Shown here one piece after another: positions 16,125 through 33,300 of a stretch of DNA of 64,000 bases (positions are counted from its first letter, which is position 1; the number at the start of each line of letters is the position of its first letter). The DNA comes from Sphingomonas adhaesiva (lineage in GTDB: Bacteria; Pseudomonadota; Alphaproteobacteria; Sphingomonadales; Sphingomonadaceae). The stretch is from positions 186,001 to 250,000 of the forward strand of contig NZ_NWVC01000004.1 of the NCBI RefSeq assembly GCF_002374855.1, given 5' to 3'. Position numbers and translations under genes: made by a program. The notes under the pieces were generated by a model. That model did not search any database, had not been told where the DNA came from, and was given only the letters and a program-made list of their open reading frames with translations.

Positions 16125-18545
16125 TTGACCGTTACGAACGACACCGCGCGCGGGCCGCTGGCGCATGCCATCGTCGACACCTTGGTCCACCGCATCGGCA
16201 AGGACGAACATGCCGCGCTGCCTCACGACTGGCTCGCCGCGACGATCCTGACCGTCCGTAACGAGATCGTCGAACGCTGGATGGATTCCACCCGCGCCGC
16301 GCATGCCGCGGGGGCCAAGCGCGTCTATTACCTCAGCCTGGAATTCCTGATCGGGCGGCTGCTGCGCGACGCGCTCGCCAATCTGGCGCGCCGTGACGAG
16401 GTGGCCGAGGCGCTGGCGCAGCTGGGCGTCGCGCTGCCGGAGCTGGAGGAGATCGAAAGCGACGCCGCACTGGGCAACGGCGGCCTCGGGCGGCTGGCGG
16501 CGTGCTTCATGGAAAGCCTCGCGACGCTAGACCTGCCTGCTTATGGCTACGGCATCCGCTACGTGAACGGCATGTTCCGCCAGCGGATCGACGACGGCTG
16601 GCAGACCGAACTGCCCGAAACCTGGCTGGCGCACGGCAATCCGTGGGAATTCGAACGGCGCGAAAGCGCTTATTTCGTCGGCTTCGGCGGGGAAGTGATC
16701 GGCACCGAACAGGGCGTCGTGCAATGGGTCCCGGCCGAGGCGGTGGAGGCGGTCGCGGTCGACACGCCGGTCGTCGGGTGGCGCGCGCGCCGCGTGAATA
16801 CGCTGCGGCTGTGGACCGCGATCAGCCTCGATCCGTTCAAGCTCGACGCGTTCAACCGCGGCGATTTCCAGGGCGCGCTGGCGGACCAGCTGCGCGCCGA
16901 AACGCTGGTGCGCGTCCTCTATCCCAACGATTCCACCGCCGCCGGGCAGGAATTGCGGCTGCGGCAGGAATATTTCTTCTCCTCCGCCTCGATCCAGGAC
17001 ATCGTGCGCCGGCACGTCCAGTATTTCGGCGATATCCGCACGCTGCCGGACAAGGCGGCAATCCAGCTCAACGATACCCATCCGGCGGTGTCGGTCGCCG
17101 AACTGATGCGGCTGCTCATCGACCATCACGACCTGTCGTTCGACGAGGCCTGGGGGATCACCCAGAAGACGTTCGGCTACACCAACCACACATTGCTGCC
17201 CGAGGCGCTGGAAAGCTGGCCGCTGCCGCTGTTCGAGCGGCTGCTGCCGCGCCACATGCAGCTGGTCTATGCGATCAACGCCCGCCTGCTGCGCGAGGCG
17301 CGCAAGGCCGATGGCGTGGACGAGCGCGCGATCGCCGCGATCAGCCTGATCGACGAGGGCGGGGAACGCCGCGTGCGCATGGCCAACCTGGCCTTTGCCG
17401 GCGCGCACAGCGTCAACGGCGTCGCGGCGCTGCATACGCAGCTGATGAAGAGCACCGTCTTCGCCGACCTGCACCGCCTGTATCCCGACCGGATCAACAA
17501 CAAGACCAACGGCATCACCCCGCGTCGCTGGTTGCAGGAATGCAATCCGGGGCTGACCGCCCTGGTGCGTGAGGCGATCGGCGACGGCTTTTCCGACGAT
17601 GCGCTGAAACTGACCGCGCTGGTGCCGATGGCCGACGATGCGTCGTTCCGCGAACGCTTCGCCGCGATCAAGCGCGCGAACAAGGTGGCGCTGGTGCATC
17701 ACCTGCGCGACGCCATGGGGCTGCGGCTCGATCCCGACGCGCTGTTCGACGTGCAGATCAAGCGCATCCACGAATACAAGCGGCAGCTGCTCAACATCAT
17801 CGAGACGGTCGCGCTCTACGACCAGATCCGCAGCCACCCCGAACGCGACTGGGTGCCGCGCGTGAAGCTGTTCGCCGGGAAGGCCGCGTCCAGCTATCAC
17901 AATGCCAAGCTCATCATCAAACTGGCCAACGACGTCGCGCGGCGCGTCAATTCCGATCCGTCGATCGACGGGCTGCTGAAGGTCGCGTTCGTCCCCAATT
18001 ACAACGTCAGCCTGGCCGAGCGGATGGTGCCGGCCGCCGATCTGTCCGAACAGATCTCCACCGCCGGCATGGAGGCATCGGGCACCGGCAACATGAAGTT
18101 CGCGCTCAACGGCGCGCTGACGATCGGGACGCTCGACGGCGCGAACATCGAGATCAAGGATCATGTCGGCGACGACCATATCGTCATCTTCGGCCTGACC
18201 GCGGACGAGGTCGCGGCCAAGCGCGCCGACGGCTACCGCCCGCGCGAGGTGATCGAGGGGTCGAAAGAATTGTCGCAGGCGGTGAACGCTATCGCTTCCG
18301 GAGTGTTCTCTCCCGATGACCCCAACCGTTACCGCGATCTGATGAACGGCCTGTACGACAGCGACTGGTTCATGGTCGTTGCCGATTTCGATTCGTATAC
18401 GGCGGCGCAGCGGCAGGTCGATGCGCGCTGGGCGGACCGTGACCGCTGGCGGCGCTCTACCATCCTCAACGTCGCGAACATGGGCTGGTTCTCGTCCGAT
18501 CGCACCATTGCGGAATATGCGCGCGAGATCTGGGGCGTGATGTGA
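16125..18545 (+). CDS. glgP: Glycogen phosphorylase
   Basis: This enzyme releases glucose-1-phosphate from alpha-1,4-glucan chains. The PLP-lysine region GTGNMKFALNGALTIGTLDG is intact. The KRIHEYKRQLLN and KAASSYHNAKLIIKL motifs of GT35 phosphorylases are also present. I prefer TTG 16125, which has GGGGGGA five bases in front. A GTG at 16083 is in frame but has no ribosome site and adds 14 residues. From TTG the protein is 806 residues, normal for the family. It opens a run of overlapping glycogen genes; its stop overlaps the glgB start. Confidence 0.94.
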   Translation: MTVTNDTARGPLAHAIVDTLVHRIGKDEHAALPHDWLAATILTVRNEIVERWMDSTRAAHAAGAKRVYYLSLEFLIGRLLRDALANLARRDEVAEALAQLGVALPELEEIESDAALGNGGLGRLAACFMESLATLDLPAYGYGIRYVNGMFRQRIDDGWQTELPETWLAHGNPWEFERRESAYFVGFGGEVIGTEQGVVQWVPAEAVEAVAVDTPVVGWRARRVNTLRLWTAISLDPFKLDAFNRGDFQGALADQLRAETLVRVLYPNDSTAAGQELRLRQEYFFSSASIQDIVRRHVQYFGDIRTLPDKAAIQLNDTHPAVSVAELMRLLIDHHDLSFDEAWGITQKTFGYTNHTLLPEALESWPLPLFERLLPRHMQLVYAINARLLREARKADGVDERAIAAISLIDEGGERRVRMANLAFAGAHSVNGVAALHTQLMKSTVFADLHRLYPDRINNKTNGITPRRWLQECNPGLTALVREAIGDGFSDDALKLTALVPMADDASFRERFAAIKRANKVALVHHLRDAMGLRLDPDALFDVQIKRIHEYKRQLLNIIETVALYDQIRSHPERDWVPRVKLFAGKAASSYHNAKLIIKLANDVARRVNSDPSIDGLLKVAFVPNYNVSLAERMVPAADLSEQISTAGMEASGTGNMKFALNGALTIGTLDGANIEIKDHVGDDHIVIFGLTADEVAAKRADGYRPREVIEGSKELSQAVNAIASGVFSPDDPNRYRDLMNGLYDSDWFMVVADFDSYTAAQRQVDARWADRDRWRRSTILNVANMGWFSSDRTIAEYAREIWGVM

Positions 18546-20710
18546 AGCCCCCCGCGGCCGCGATCAGGGCGCTGCTGGACGGGACCAGCGACGATCCGTT
18601 CGCCCTGTTGGGGCCGCATGAGGGGCCGGCCGGACTCTTTGCGCGAGCGTGGATACCCGGGGCGGATACGGTGGGGGCGCATGATCTGTCGGGCAAGCCG
18701 CTGGGCACGCTCGACCGGGTCGACGACGCCGGCCTGTTCGAAGGGGTCATCGACGGCCCGCGCCAGCCGCTGCGCTATCGCGCGCAGGGCGGCGGCGCCG
18801 AATGGTGGGTCGGCGATCCGTACAGCTACGGCCCCGTGCTGGGGCCGGTCGACGACTTCCTGATGAACGAGGGGACGCACACCCGGCTGTACGACAAGCT
18901 GGGTGCGCATCTGATCGAGCATGAGGGCGCGGCCGGGGTCCATTTCGCGGTCTGGGCGCCGAATGCGCGGCGCGTCGCGCTGGTTGGCGACTTCAACGAC
19001 TGGGACGCGCGCCGGCACATCATGCGGCGGCGCGGCGATACCGGGGTGTGGGAAATTTTCCTGCCCGACATCGGTGCCGGGCGTGCCTACAAGTTCTCGA
19101 TCATCGGGCCGGACGGGACGCTCCAGCCGCTCAAGGCCGATCCCTTCGCCTTCGCCACCGAATTGCGGCCGAAGACCGCGTCGGTGACCGCCGCGCCGCT
19201 GGCGCACGAATGGGGCGATGCCGCGCACCGCGCCGCCTGGGCCGCGGTCGATCCGCGCCGCGTGCCGATCAGCATCTACGAGGTCCATGCCGGGTCGTGG
19301 GACCGCGACGAAAACGGCTGGTTCCTGTCGTGGGACCAACTGGCGGAACGGCTGATCCCCTATGTCGTGTCGATGGGGTTCACCCACATCGAATTCATGC
19401 CGGTGTCCGAACACCCCTATGATCCCAGCTGGGGCTATCAGACGACCGGGCTGTATGCGCCCAGCGCGCGGTTCGGCGATGTGGAGGGGTTCGCGCGCTT
19501 CGTCGACGGCGCGCATCGCGCCGGGCTGGGCGTGCTGATCGACTGGGTGCCGGCGCATTTCCCGGTCGATGCGCATGGCCTGTCGCGCTTCGACGGCACC
19601 GCGCTCTACGAACATGACGATCCGCGGCTCGGCTTCCACCCCGACTGGAACACCGCGATCTACAATTTCGGACGGCGCGAGGTGGCGGCGTTCCTGGCCA
19701 ACAATGCGCTGTTCTGGGCCGATCGCTATCATGTCGACGGGCTGCGCGTCGATGCGGTCGCCTCGATGCTGTACCGCGACTATTCGCGCCCCGCGGGCGA
19801 GTGGATCCCCAACGAGGCCGGCGGGCGCGAGAATTGGGAGGCGGTGGACTTCCTGCGCCAGACCAATCGCGCCGTCTATGCGCAACATCCCGGCGTCTTC
19901 ACCGTCGCGGAGGAATCGACGAGCTGGCCCGGCGTGACGACACCCGCCTTTGCGGAAGGGCCGCGCGAAAGCCTGGGGTTCGGGTTCAAGTGGAACATGG
20001 GCTGGATGCACGACACGCTCCAGTACATGGCGCGCGAGCCGGTGCACCGCCGGCATCACCATCACGAAATCACCTTCGGGCTGGTCTATGCCTTTACCGA
20101 GAATTTCGTGCTGCCGCTCAGCCATGACGAAGTGGTGCACGGCAAGGGATCGCTGCTCGCCAAGATGTCGGGCGACGACTGGCAGCAATTCGCCAACCTG
20201 CGCGCCTATTATGCGCTGATGTGGGGCTATCCGGGCAAGAAGCTGCTGTTCATGGGGCAGGAATTCGCGCAGCGCCGCGAATGGAGCGAGGAACGCGCGC
20301 TCGACTGGCATCTGACCCGCTCGGCCGCGCACGACGGGGTGCGCAAGCTGGTGCGCGACCTCAACCAGCTCTACCGCACCCGCCCCGCGCTCCACGCGCG
20401 CGACTGCGAGGGCGAGGGGTTCGAATGGCTGATCGCCGACGATGCCGACCAGTCGGTGTTCGCCTGGCTGCGCCGCGCGCCGGGTGCGCCGCCGGTCGCG
20501 GTGGTGGTCAACATGACGCCCGTCGCGCGGATGCCGTACCGCGTGCCGCTGCCGCATGACGGGCGCTGGCGCGAGATACTCAACACCGACGCGCACGATT
20601 ACTGGGGCTCGGGCCTGGGAAATCTGGGCGGCGTCGTGGCAAGCGACGGGGGCGCGCACGTGACGCTGCCCGCGCTCGGCACGGTAATGCTGGAATTTGA
20701 ACCGGCGTGA
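18542..20710 (+). CDS. glgB: 1,4-alpha-glucan branching enzyme
   Basis: This is a GH13 enzyme that makes alpha-1,6 branches in glycogen. It begins at a GTG that overlaps the glgP stop. An N-terminal GlgB extension and a CBM48 domain ([17 protein letters not shown], about residues 138-155) precede the TIM barrel. Catalytic motifs are [17 protein letters not shown] (nucleophile Asp), TVAEESTSW (acid Glu) and [13 protein letters not shown] (Asp). The length of 722 residues is typical. Its final codons overlap the region of the glgC start. Confidence 0.96.
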   Translation: MKPPAAAIRALLDGTSDDPFALLGPHEGPAGLFARAWIPGADTVGAHDLSGKPLGTLDRVDDAGLFEGVIDGPRQPLRYRAQGGGAEWWVGDPYSYGPVLGPVDDFLMNEGTHTRLYDKLGAHLIEHEGAAGVHFAVWAPNARRVALVGDFNDWDARRHIMRRRGDTGVWEIFLPDIGAGRAYKFSIIGPDGTLQPLKADPFAFATELRPKTASVTAAPLAHEWGDAAHRAAWAAVDPRRVPISIYEVHAGSWDRDENGWFLSWDQLAERLIPYVVSMGFTHIEFMPVSEHPYDPSWGYQTTGLYAPSARFGDVEGFARFVDGAHRAGLGVLIDWVPAHFPVDAHGLSRFDGTALYEHDDPRLGFHPDWNTAIYNFGRREVAAFLANNALFWADRYHVDGLRVDAVASMLYRDYSRPAGEWIPNEAGGRENWEAVDFLRQTNRAVYAQHPGVFTVAEESTSWPGVTTPAFAEGPRESLGFGFKWNMGWMHDTLQYMAREPVHRRHHHHEITFGLVYAFTENFVLPLSHDEVVHGKGSLLAKMSGDDWQQFANLRAYYALMWGYPGKKLLFMGQEFAQRREWSEERALDWHLTRSAAHDGVRKLVRDLNQLYRTRPALHARDCEGEGFEWLIADDADQSVFAWLRRAPGAPPVAVVVNMTPVARMPYRVPLPHDGRWREILNTDAHDYWGSGLGNLGGVVASDGGAHVTLPALGTVMLEFEPA

Positions 20711-20727
20711 TATTGGGGAGAGGCGAC

Positions 20728-21987
20728 GTGGACGAACGACGGGGGCAGCCGCTGGCACGCGATGCCATGGCCTATGTGCTGGCCGGCGGGCGCGGCAGCC
20801 GGCTGAAGGAGCTGACCGACACGCGCGCCAAGCCGGCGGTCTATTTCGGGGGCAAGAGCCGGATCATCGACTTCGCGCTGTCGAACGCGCTCAATTCGGG
20901 CATCCGCCGCATCGGCGTGGCGACCCAGTACAAGGCGCATTCGCTGATCCGCCACCTTCAGCGCGGCTGGAACTTCCTGCGCCCGGAACGCAACGAAAGC
21001 TTCGACATCCTGCCCGCCAGCCAGCGGATCAGCGAATTCCAATGGTATGAGGGGACCGCCGACGCGGTCTACCAGAACATCGACATTATCGAGGATATCG
21101 CGCCGGAATACATGGTCATCCTGGCCGGCGACCATATCTACAAGATGGATTACGAGATCATGCTGCGCCAGCATGTCGACAGCGGTGCCGACGTCACCGT
21201 CGCCTGCATGGAGGTGCCGCGGATGGAGGCGGTCGCGTTCGGCGTGATGCACGTCGACGCGAACGACCGCATCGTAGATTTCGTCGAGAAGCCCGCCGAT
21301 CCCCCCGCGATCCCCGGCCAGCCCGACGTCGCGCTCGCCAGCCTGGGCATCTACGTCTTCCATACCCGCACGCTGATCGAGGAGCTGCGCCGCGACGCCG
21401 CCGATCCCAACTCCAGCCGCGATTTCGGCAAGGACATCATCCCGCATCTGGTGAAGGGCGCCAAGGCGGTCGCGCACCGCTTCTCCGCCAGCTGCGTGCG
21501 CTCGCCCGAGGAACCCGCCGCCTATTGGCGCGACGTCGGCACCGTCGATGCCTATTGGGAAGCGAACATCGACCTGACCGACGTCGTGCCGCAGCTCGAC
21601 CTCTACGACCGCGAATGGCCGCTGTGGACCTATGCCGAGCTGACCCCGCCCGCCAAGTTCGTCCATGACGAGGAAGGGCGCCGCGGCCAGGCGGTGTCCA
21701 GCCTGATCTCCGGCGACTGCATCATCTCCGGCGCCAGCATCCACCGCAGCCTGGTGTCGACCGGCACCCGCGCGCGCAGCTTCTCCTCGCTCGATGAGGC
21801 GGTCGTGCTGCCCTATTGCAAGATCGGGCGCGGTGCGCGGCTGTCGCGCGTCGTGATCGACCGCGGCGTGGTGATCCCCGACGGGCTGGTGGTGGGTGAG
21901 GATGCGGACCTCGACGCCCGCCGTTTCCGCCGCACCGACAAGGGCGTCTGCCTCATCACCCAGCCGATGATCGACGCGCTCGGATGA
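20728..21987 (+). CDS. glgC: Glucose-1-phosphate adenylyltransferase (ADP-glucose synthase)
   Basis: This enzyme makes ADP-glucose, the committed precursor of glycogen. I choose GTG 20728, which follows GGGGAGAGG; an in-frame GTG at 20707 adds seven residues and overlaps glgB. The nucleotide loop [17 protein letters not shown] and the conserved [19 protein letters not shown] are at the N-terminus. The substrate motif FVEKP and the C-terminal left-handed beta-helix with SVVS-like allosteric repeats follow. The length is about 419 residues. The enzyme family is controlled by central metabolites such as fructose derivatives; this is general knowledge and not visible here. Confidence 0.95.
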   Translation: MDERRGQPLARDAMAYVLAGGRGSRLKELTDTRAKPAVYFGGKSRIIDFALSNALNSGIRRIGVATQYKAHSLIRHLQRGWNFLRPERNESFDILPASQRISEFQWYEGTADAVYQNIDIIEDIAPEYMVILAGDHIYKMDYEIMLRQHVDSGADVTVACMEVPRMEAVAFGVMHVDANDRIVDFVEKPADPPAIPGQPDVALASLGIYVFHTRTLIEELRRDAADPNSSRDFGKDIIPHLVKGAKAVAHRFSASCVRSPEEPAAYWRDVGTVDAYWEANIDLTDVVPQLDLYDREWPLWTYAELTPPAKFVHDEEGRRGQAVSSLISGDCIISGASIHRSLVSTGTRARSFSSLDEAVVLPYCKIGRGARLSRVVIDRGVVIPDGLVVGEDADLDARRFRRTDKGVCLITQPMIDALG

Positions 21988-22051
21988 CGATGCGGTGGTC
22001 CGTGCGTACCGCCGCCGGTTCGTGCCGCGCCGCTGGCGGCGGCCGCGCGCG

Positions 22052-26849
<4,798 letters not shown>

Positions 26850-27135
26850 CGCGCAAAAGCTCCGCGTCGGTCAGCGGCTTGGCGAACTCGCACCCGAACA
26901 GCTCGCCTTCGCCCCACACGATCCGCGCGTGCCGGATCAGCTCGCCGGGCAGCGACAGGTTCAACACCGACCCCACCCGCAACTCCACCCCGGCTCGCAC
27001 CCGCACCCCCAGGTGCGACACGTCCACCACCGTCACCGGCAACGCCACCCGCGCCACCGCCCGGCAATCCGCGGCCAACCTTTTGTCGGCCCGCTGTTCG
27101 TGATCGTCGATCTTCGCCTGTGCCATGCCCGTCAC

Positions 27136-27340
27136 GATAGCGGGCGGCGGTAAAGAAGAGGTGAGCGTGGCGCGCCCGCCATGCTTAACCGGCGGCCCGG
27201 CGGGTCGGCCGAAAATTCTGTTTTGTAGACAGCGTCATAGTAGTTTTCGAAGCGGGTCTTAGGGGGCTGTTAAGTCCGCCTGCTTACCGGTCTCCCGTGT
27301 CTCAGGGGCCACTGGCGGTCCCGCAATCTTCCGGGGGAAT
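27136..27340. other. Intergenic region upstream of the autotransporter gene
   Basis: This roughly 200-bp stretch separates the PilZ gene from the autotransporter, which are divergent, so it should hold both promoters. It becomes AT-richer around 27210-27255 (AAAATTCTGTTTTGTAG). A good ribosome site (GGGGGAA) sits directly before the ATG at 27341. I cannot assign promoter boxes with confidence. Confidence 0.4.
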
Positions 27341-30300
27341 ATGCAGCGTTTTCATAGCGGATCGGGTCGCCGTCACGCGGCGACCAAGGCCAGCCTGCGC
27401 CGTACCATTTCGGCATCCGCATTGGTCGCGACCATCGTGGCCGGCGCGGTGGCCGCCCATGCGACGCCGGCCGTCTTCTTTAACGCCGATCTTGTCGCCG
27501 GTGAGCAGACCTTCCGCGACACCGCCGCCGCCGCCGACGCTGCCTATAACGCCGCCAATTCCGGCGCGACGCAGAGTTCCTCGATCTTCCGGATCGACCT
27601 GACCAACACCACGGGCGCCAATTTCTCGGTCACCAATGGCGGCACCACCGTCTATGTCACGACGACGCGCGGCGGATCGGCCGCGACGAACAACAGCAAC
27701 GGCGACGAAGGGGGTAACGGCTTCACCAACTGGAGCGTCAGCTACGCCGCGGGCAACTTCAACTCGGCGATCACTGCCGGTTACACGCTCTCGTTCTTCT
27801 CGGATGCTGCGCGCACCACGGCATATAATGTCAATGCCGTGGGCCTTCACGTGTCGGACTGGGGCACGTGCTGCACCACCGGCAATACGGTGCCCGGCGG
27901 CGGCACCGCCAATGCGTCGCAAATCTACATGATGTTCAACGGCTCCACCCCGCTGCTGGTCGGCGGGATCAGCACGCCGATCCGCGGCGAGGAGCATTTC
28001 GTCGCCGCGATCGACGACCGCAACAGTTTCAACCGCGTCACGCTGGTACCGAATGGCAGCGGTGAAGCCTTTGGCGCGGGCGGCGTGCTGGTCTTCTCCA
28101 CGCTCCAGCTGAACAGCGTTCCCGCCAATTCGTCGGTGGTCACGCTGCCCGGTGGCAGCACCCCCTCGGTACCCGATATCGGCGGCGCGGGTGCGACCTA
28201 TACCGATGCGCAGCTGATCGCGGGCGCAGTGTCGTCGGTGTTCGACGGCGGTACGCTGGCCTCCACCTCGTCGATGACGCTGGGGACGAACTTCACCATC
28301 CGCAATCCCGGCGGCACGATCGACACCGGCGCCAATGACCTGACGCTCAACGGCACGATCGCCAACGCTTCCGGCGCATCGGGCGGGCTGGCCAAGACCG
28401 GCAGCGGCACGCTGACGTTGACCGGAGCGAACAGCTATTCGGGCGGCACGACGGTCAGCGGCGGCACGTTGGTCGGCACGACCACCTCGCTGCAGGGCAA
28501 TATCGTCGACAATGCGGCGGTCACGTTCGACCAGTCCGCTAACGGCACCTACGTCGGCACGATCAGCGGCACCGGTACGGTGACGAAATCCGGCACCGGC
28601 AACCTGACGGTGACCGCGCCGCAGACCTATACCGGCGCGACGACGATCGCCGGCGGTACGCTGTCGCTGGGCGGTAACGGCAGCATCGGCAACTCGCAAA
28701 CGGTCGCGGTCGGCGGTACGCTGGACGCCAGCGGCCACAATGGCGACGTGTCGCTGCGGTCGGTGTCGGGCAACGGCACGGTGGCGCTGGGGGCGAACGG
28801 GCTGGTCCTGACGGCGGCGGCCGATCGCTTCGACGGCAGCATCGGCGGGAGCGGCGGCGTCACGGTCGCGGGCGGTACGCAGCGGCTGGCCGGAACCAAC
28901 GCCTATACCGGCCGCACCACCATCGCGAGCGGCGCGACGCTGGGGCTGATCGGCAACGGCAGCGTGGCGAGCTCCAGCGGCGTGACGAACAACGGCGTGC
29001 TCGACATCGCCGGCCACACCGGCGCCGCCTCGATCCGTACCCTCAGCGGTTCCGGCACGGTGGCGCTGGGCGGCAACGGTCTGGTCCTGACGGCAGCGGC
29101 CGATCGCTTCGACGGCAGCATCGGCGGCACCGGCGGTGTGACGATTGCAGGCGGCGCGCAGCAGCTGGCGGGCAGCAACGGTTACACCGGCCGCACCGTC
29201 ATCGTGAGCGGCGCTAGCCTGGGGTTGACCGGCAACGGCAGCGTCGCGACGTCGAGTGGCGTCACGGCCAACGGCACGTTCGATATTGCCGGCCACAACG
29301 GCGCCGCCTCGATCCGAACGCTGGACGGTGCCGGCACGGTCGCACTTGGCGCGAACGGTTTGATCCTGACGGCGGCGGCGGACCACTTCGACGGTAGCAT
29401 CGGCGGCACCGGCGGTGTGGCCGTCACCGGCGGTGCGCAGCAGCTGGCCGGCACCAACGGCTACACCGGTCGCACGACGATCGCGCAGGGTGCGACGCTG
29501 GGGCTGACGGGTGATGGTAGCGTCGCCGCATCGAGCGGCGTTACGGCCAACGGCGCGTTCGATATTGCCGGCCACAACGGCGCCGCCTCGATCCGCACAC
29601 TGGACGGTGCCGGCACGGTGGCGCTGGGCGGCAACGCGCTGGTCCTGACGGCGGCGGCGGACCGCTTCGACGGTAGCATCGGCGGGACCGGCGGCTTGAC
29701 TGTCTCGGGCGGCACGCAGCAGCTGGCCGGAAACAACGGCTATACTGGCCGCACCACGATCGCGCAGGGCGCGACGCTTGGGCTGACCGGTGACGGCAGC
29801 GTCGCCAATTCCAGCGGCGTCACGGCCAACGGTACGTTCGATATTGCGGGCCACAACGGTGCCGCCTCGATCGGCACGCTCGACGGTGCCGGCACGGTCG
29901 CGCTTGGCGCGAACGGTCTGATCCTGACGGCGGCGGCGGACCACTTCGACGGTAGCATCGGCGGCACCGGCGGTGTGGCCGTCACCGGCGGTACGCAGCA
30001 GCTGGCCGGCACCAACGGCTACACCGGTCGCACGACGATCGCGCAGGATGCGACGCTGGGGCTGACGGGTGATGGTAGCGTCGCGGCATCGAGCGGCGTC
30101 ACGGCCAACGGCGCGTTCGATATTGCGGGCCACAACGGCGCCGCCTCGATCCTCACGCTGGACGGCAACGGCACGGTGGCGCTGGGCGGAAACGGTCTGG
30201 TCCTGACGGCGGCGGCGGACCGCTTCGACGGCAGCATCGGCGGCACCGGCGGTGTGACTGTCTCGGGCGGCGCGCAGCAGCTGGCCGGCAACAACGGCTA

Positions 30301-33300
30301 TACTGGCCGCACCACGATCGCGCAGGGCGCGACGCTGGGGCTGACCGGTGACGGCAGCGTCGCCAATTCCAGCGGCGTCACGGCCAACGGCGCGTTCGAC
30401 ATTGCCGGCCACAACGGCGCCGCCTCGATCCGCACGCTCGACGGTGCCGGCACGGTCGCGCTTGGCGCGAACGGTCTGATCCTGACGGCGGCGGCGGATC
30501 GCTTCGATGGCAGCATCGGCGGGACCGGCGGTGTGACCGTCGCGGGCGGCACGCAGCAGCTGGCCGGCAACAACGGCTACACTGGTCGCACGACGATCGC
30601 GCAGGGCGCGACGCTGGGGCTGACGGGCGACGGCAGCGTCGCGGCGTCGAGCGGCGTCACGGCCAACGGCGCGTTCGATATTGCGGGCCACAACGGCGCC
30701 GCCTCGATCCGCACGCTGGACGGTGCCGGCACGGTTGCGCTGGGCGCGAACGGTCTGGTCCTGACGGCGGCGGCGGACCGCTTCGACGGCAGCATCGGCG
30801 GGACCGGCGGTGTGGCCGTCACCGGCGGTACGCAGCAGCTGGCCGGAAACAACGGCTACACCGGCCGCACCACGATCGCGCAGGGCGCGACGCTCGGGCT
30901 GACGAACGACGGCAGCATTGCGGCGTCGAGCGGCGTCACGGCGAACGGCGCGTTCGACATTGCGGGCCACAATGGCGCGGCGTCGATCCGTACCCTCGAC
31001 GGCGCTGGCACGGTCGCGCTGGGCGGCAATGGGCTGGTCCTGACGGCGGCGGCCGATCGCTTCGACGGCAGCATCGGCGGGACCGGCGGTGTGGCCGTCA
31101 CCGGCGGTACGCAGCAGCTGGCGGGCGTCAACAGCTATACCGGCGGGACGCTAATTTCGCAGGGTGCCGGGCTGGTCGTCAGCGGCGGACAGGCGCTGGC
31201 GGATGCGGGCGCGCTGCACAATGACGGTACGTTCGAACTGCAATCCTCCGAGCAGGTCGGCGCGATCAGCGGCAGCGGCGCGATCCGCCTGACCGGCGGC
31301 ACGCTGACCACCGGCAACGGCGGCGCCACGATCTACCGCGGTGCGATCTCCGGCAACGGCGGCCTGACCAAGATCGGCGACGGAGTACTGGCACTGGCGG
31401 GCGACAATACCATGACCGGCGGCCTCACCGTCGCCGGCGGGGTGGTGGCGGTGGAACGTGCCGCCAACCTGGGCGGCGGCACGGTGACGATCGGGGCCGC
31501 GACGCTGGCGACGGTCGGCGATATCGTCACCGACCGTGCCGTCGTGCTGACCGATGCGAACAGCGCGATCGACACGCTGGGCCACGACGTCACGCTGAAC
31601 GGCGTCGTCTCCGGGACAGGCAAGCTCAACAAGCTGGGTTCGGGCACGCTGACCCTGACGGGTGCCAATACGCAGAACGGCATCAATGTCGGCGGCGGCA
31701 CGCTGGCCTTCACCTCGGATGCCGCGCTGGGCGCAGCCGGCGGGGTGGTGACGATCCAGGACAACACCGTCCTGCGCACGCTGGCCGACATGACCATCGC
31801 GCATGCGATCGAGGTCAACAATACCAAGCTGGCAGCGTTCGATACCGGCACGCACGACGTCACCATCGCCGGCAACATCCAGGGTTCGGGCATCGTCCAG
31901 AAGATCGGCGCGGGCACGCTGACGCTGACCGGCGCGAACAGCCAGGTCGTCATCGACGTGCTGGGCGGTCGCCTGCTGGCGACGCAGCAATCGGCGCTGG
32001 GCGCTGCGGGCGGCGATATCTTCCTGCGCCAGGACAGCCGCTTCTCGGCCGGATCGGACATGACGGTGACGCAGGACCTGCACGTCACCGGCAGCAACGC
32101 GGTGCTGGACACCGGGGCCAGTACCGTCCGCCTGACCGGCGACGTCGACGGCAGCGACTGCCTCATCAAGCAGGGCGTGGGTCAGCTGAACCTGCTGTCG
32201 GTCGCCAGCAATGCGGTGGGCGCCTGCATCCAGCAGGGCACGCTGAGCTTCAACAACGCCTTCACCGGCAATGTGTGGGTGGATCGTGACGGCGCCGCCG
32301 CCGGATCGGGCATGGTCAACGGCGGCATGGAAGTGCGCGGCGTGCTGGCCCCGGGCAATTCGCCGGGCCGCCTGGTCGTCAACGGCAGCGTCACGCAGTT
32401 CGCGGGCAGCACCTTCGCGGTCGACGTCGACGGCACGACGGCGGGGATCGGCGCGGGCCATTACGACACGCTGGTGCTGAACGGCGCGAACAGCGTGTAC
32501 ACCGCGGCGGGCACGATCGCGCCGAAGCTGCGCGGCATCACCGGCGATGCCACCAACAGCTTCACCCCCACCATCGGGCAGATGTTCCCGGTCGTCACTG
32601 CGGAGGGCGGCGTCACCGGCAGCTATGCCGGGCTGACCCAGCCGGCCAGCGGGCTGGCGCCCAACAGCCGCTTCGACGTGCTGTACCGGCCGAACGCGGT
32701 CATCCTGACGATCACTGCGGCCAGCTATGGCACGCTGTTCCAGGGGGTGAACGGCAATGCCGCCAGCACCGGTACCGCGGTGGACGGCTTCCGCGCCGCG
32801 GCGGGCGTGCGCGACGCCAGCAACAAGGGCACGTTCGCCAACGGCCTGATGGGCCTGTCGACCGACCAGCTGGGCCGCACCCTGACCCAGGCGTCTGGCG
32901 AGATCTACGCCGATGCGATGGACACGGTGGTGCAGGGCAGCCGCGTCACGCGCAACAGCGTGTCCGATCACATGCTGGACCGCGCGTCGGCCGGCACGGC
33001 GGCGGACGAGCAGGCGCTCAGCCGGCGGCTGTGGGGCACGATCGCGGGCGTGCGGCAGAACGTCAGCGGCGACGGCTTCGGCCAGGGCTATCGCGGCACC
33101 GGCACGATCATGACGATCGGCATGGACACGACCGTGTCCGACACCGCGATCGTCGGCGGCGGCCTGTCCTATGCCCGTACCAACGCCTCGGCGATGGATC
33201 AGGGCCAGGGCCGGATGAACAGCTATCAGCTGCTCGCCTATGCCCAGTGGCGCAGCGGGCTGCTGTACGCCAACGGCGTCGTGACCAGCGGGCTGGACCG

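Noticed and set aside
14460..16304. A 614-codon minus-strand frame opposite sufA-like and yihY genes
   Set aside because: Overlaps two clear genes antisense and has no recognisable domain.
18329..20758. An 809-codon minus-strand frame opposite glgB
   Set aside because: Shadow of glgB; no family motifs and the codon-position bias belongs to the plus strand.
27302..30970. A 1222-codon minus-strand frame opposite the autotransporter
   Set aside because: It is a mirror of the in-frame tandem repeats: each 279-bp unit lacks stops in this antisense frame, so the length is copied nine times. Composition (Arg, Ala, Asp) is that of a shadow frame.
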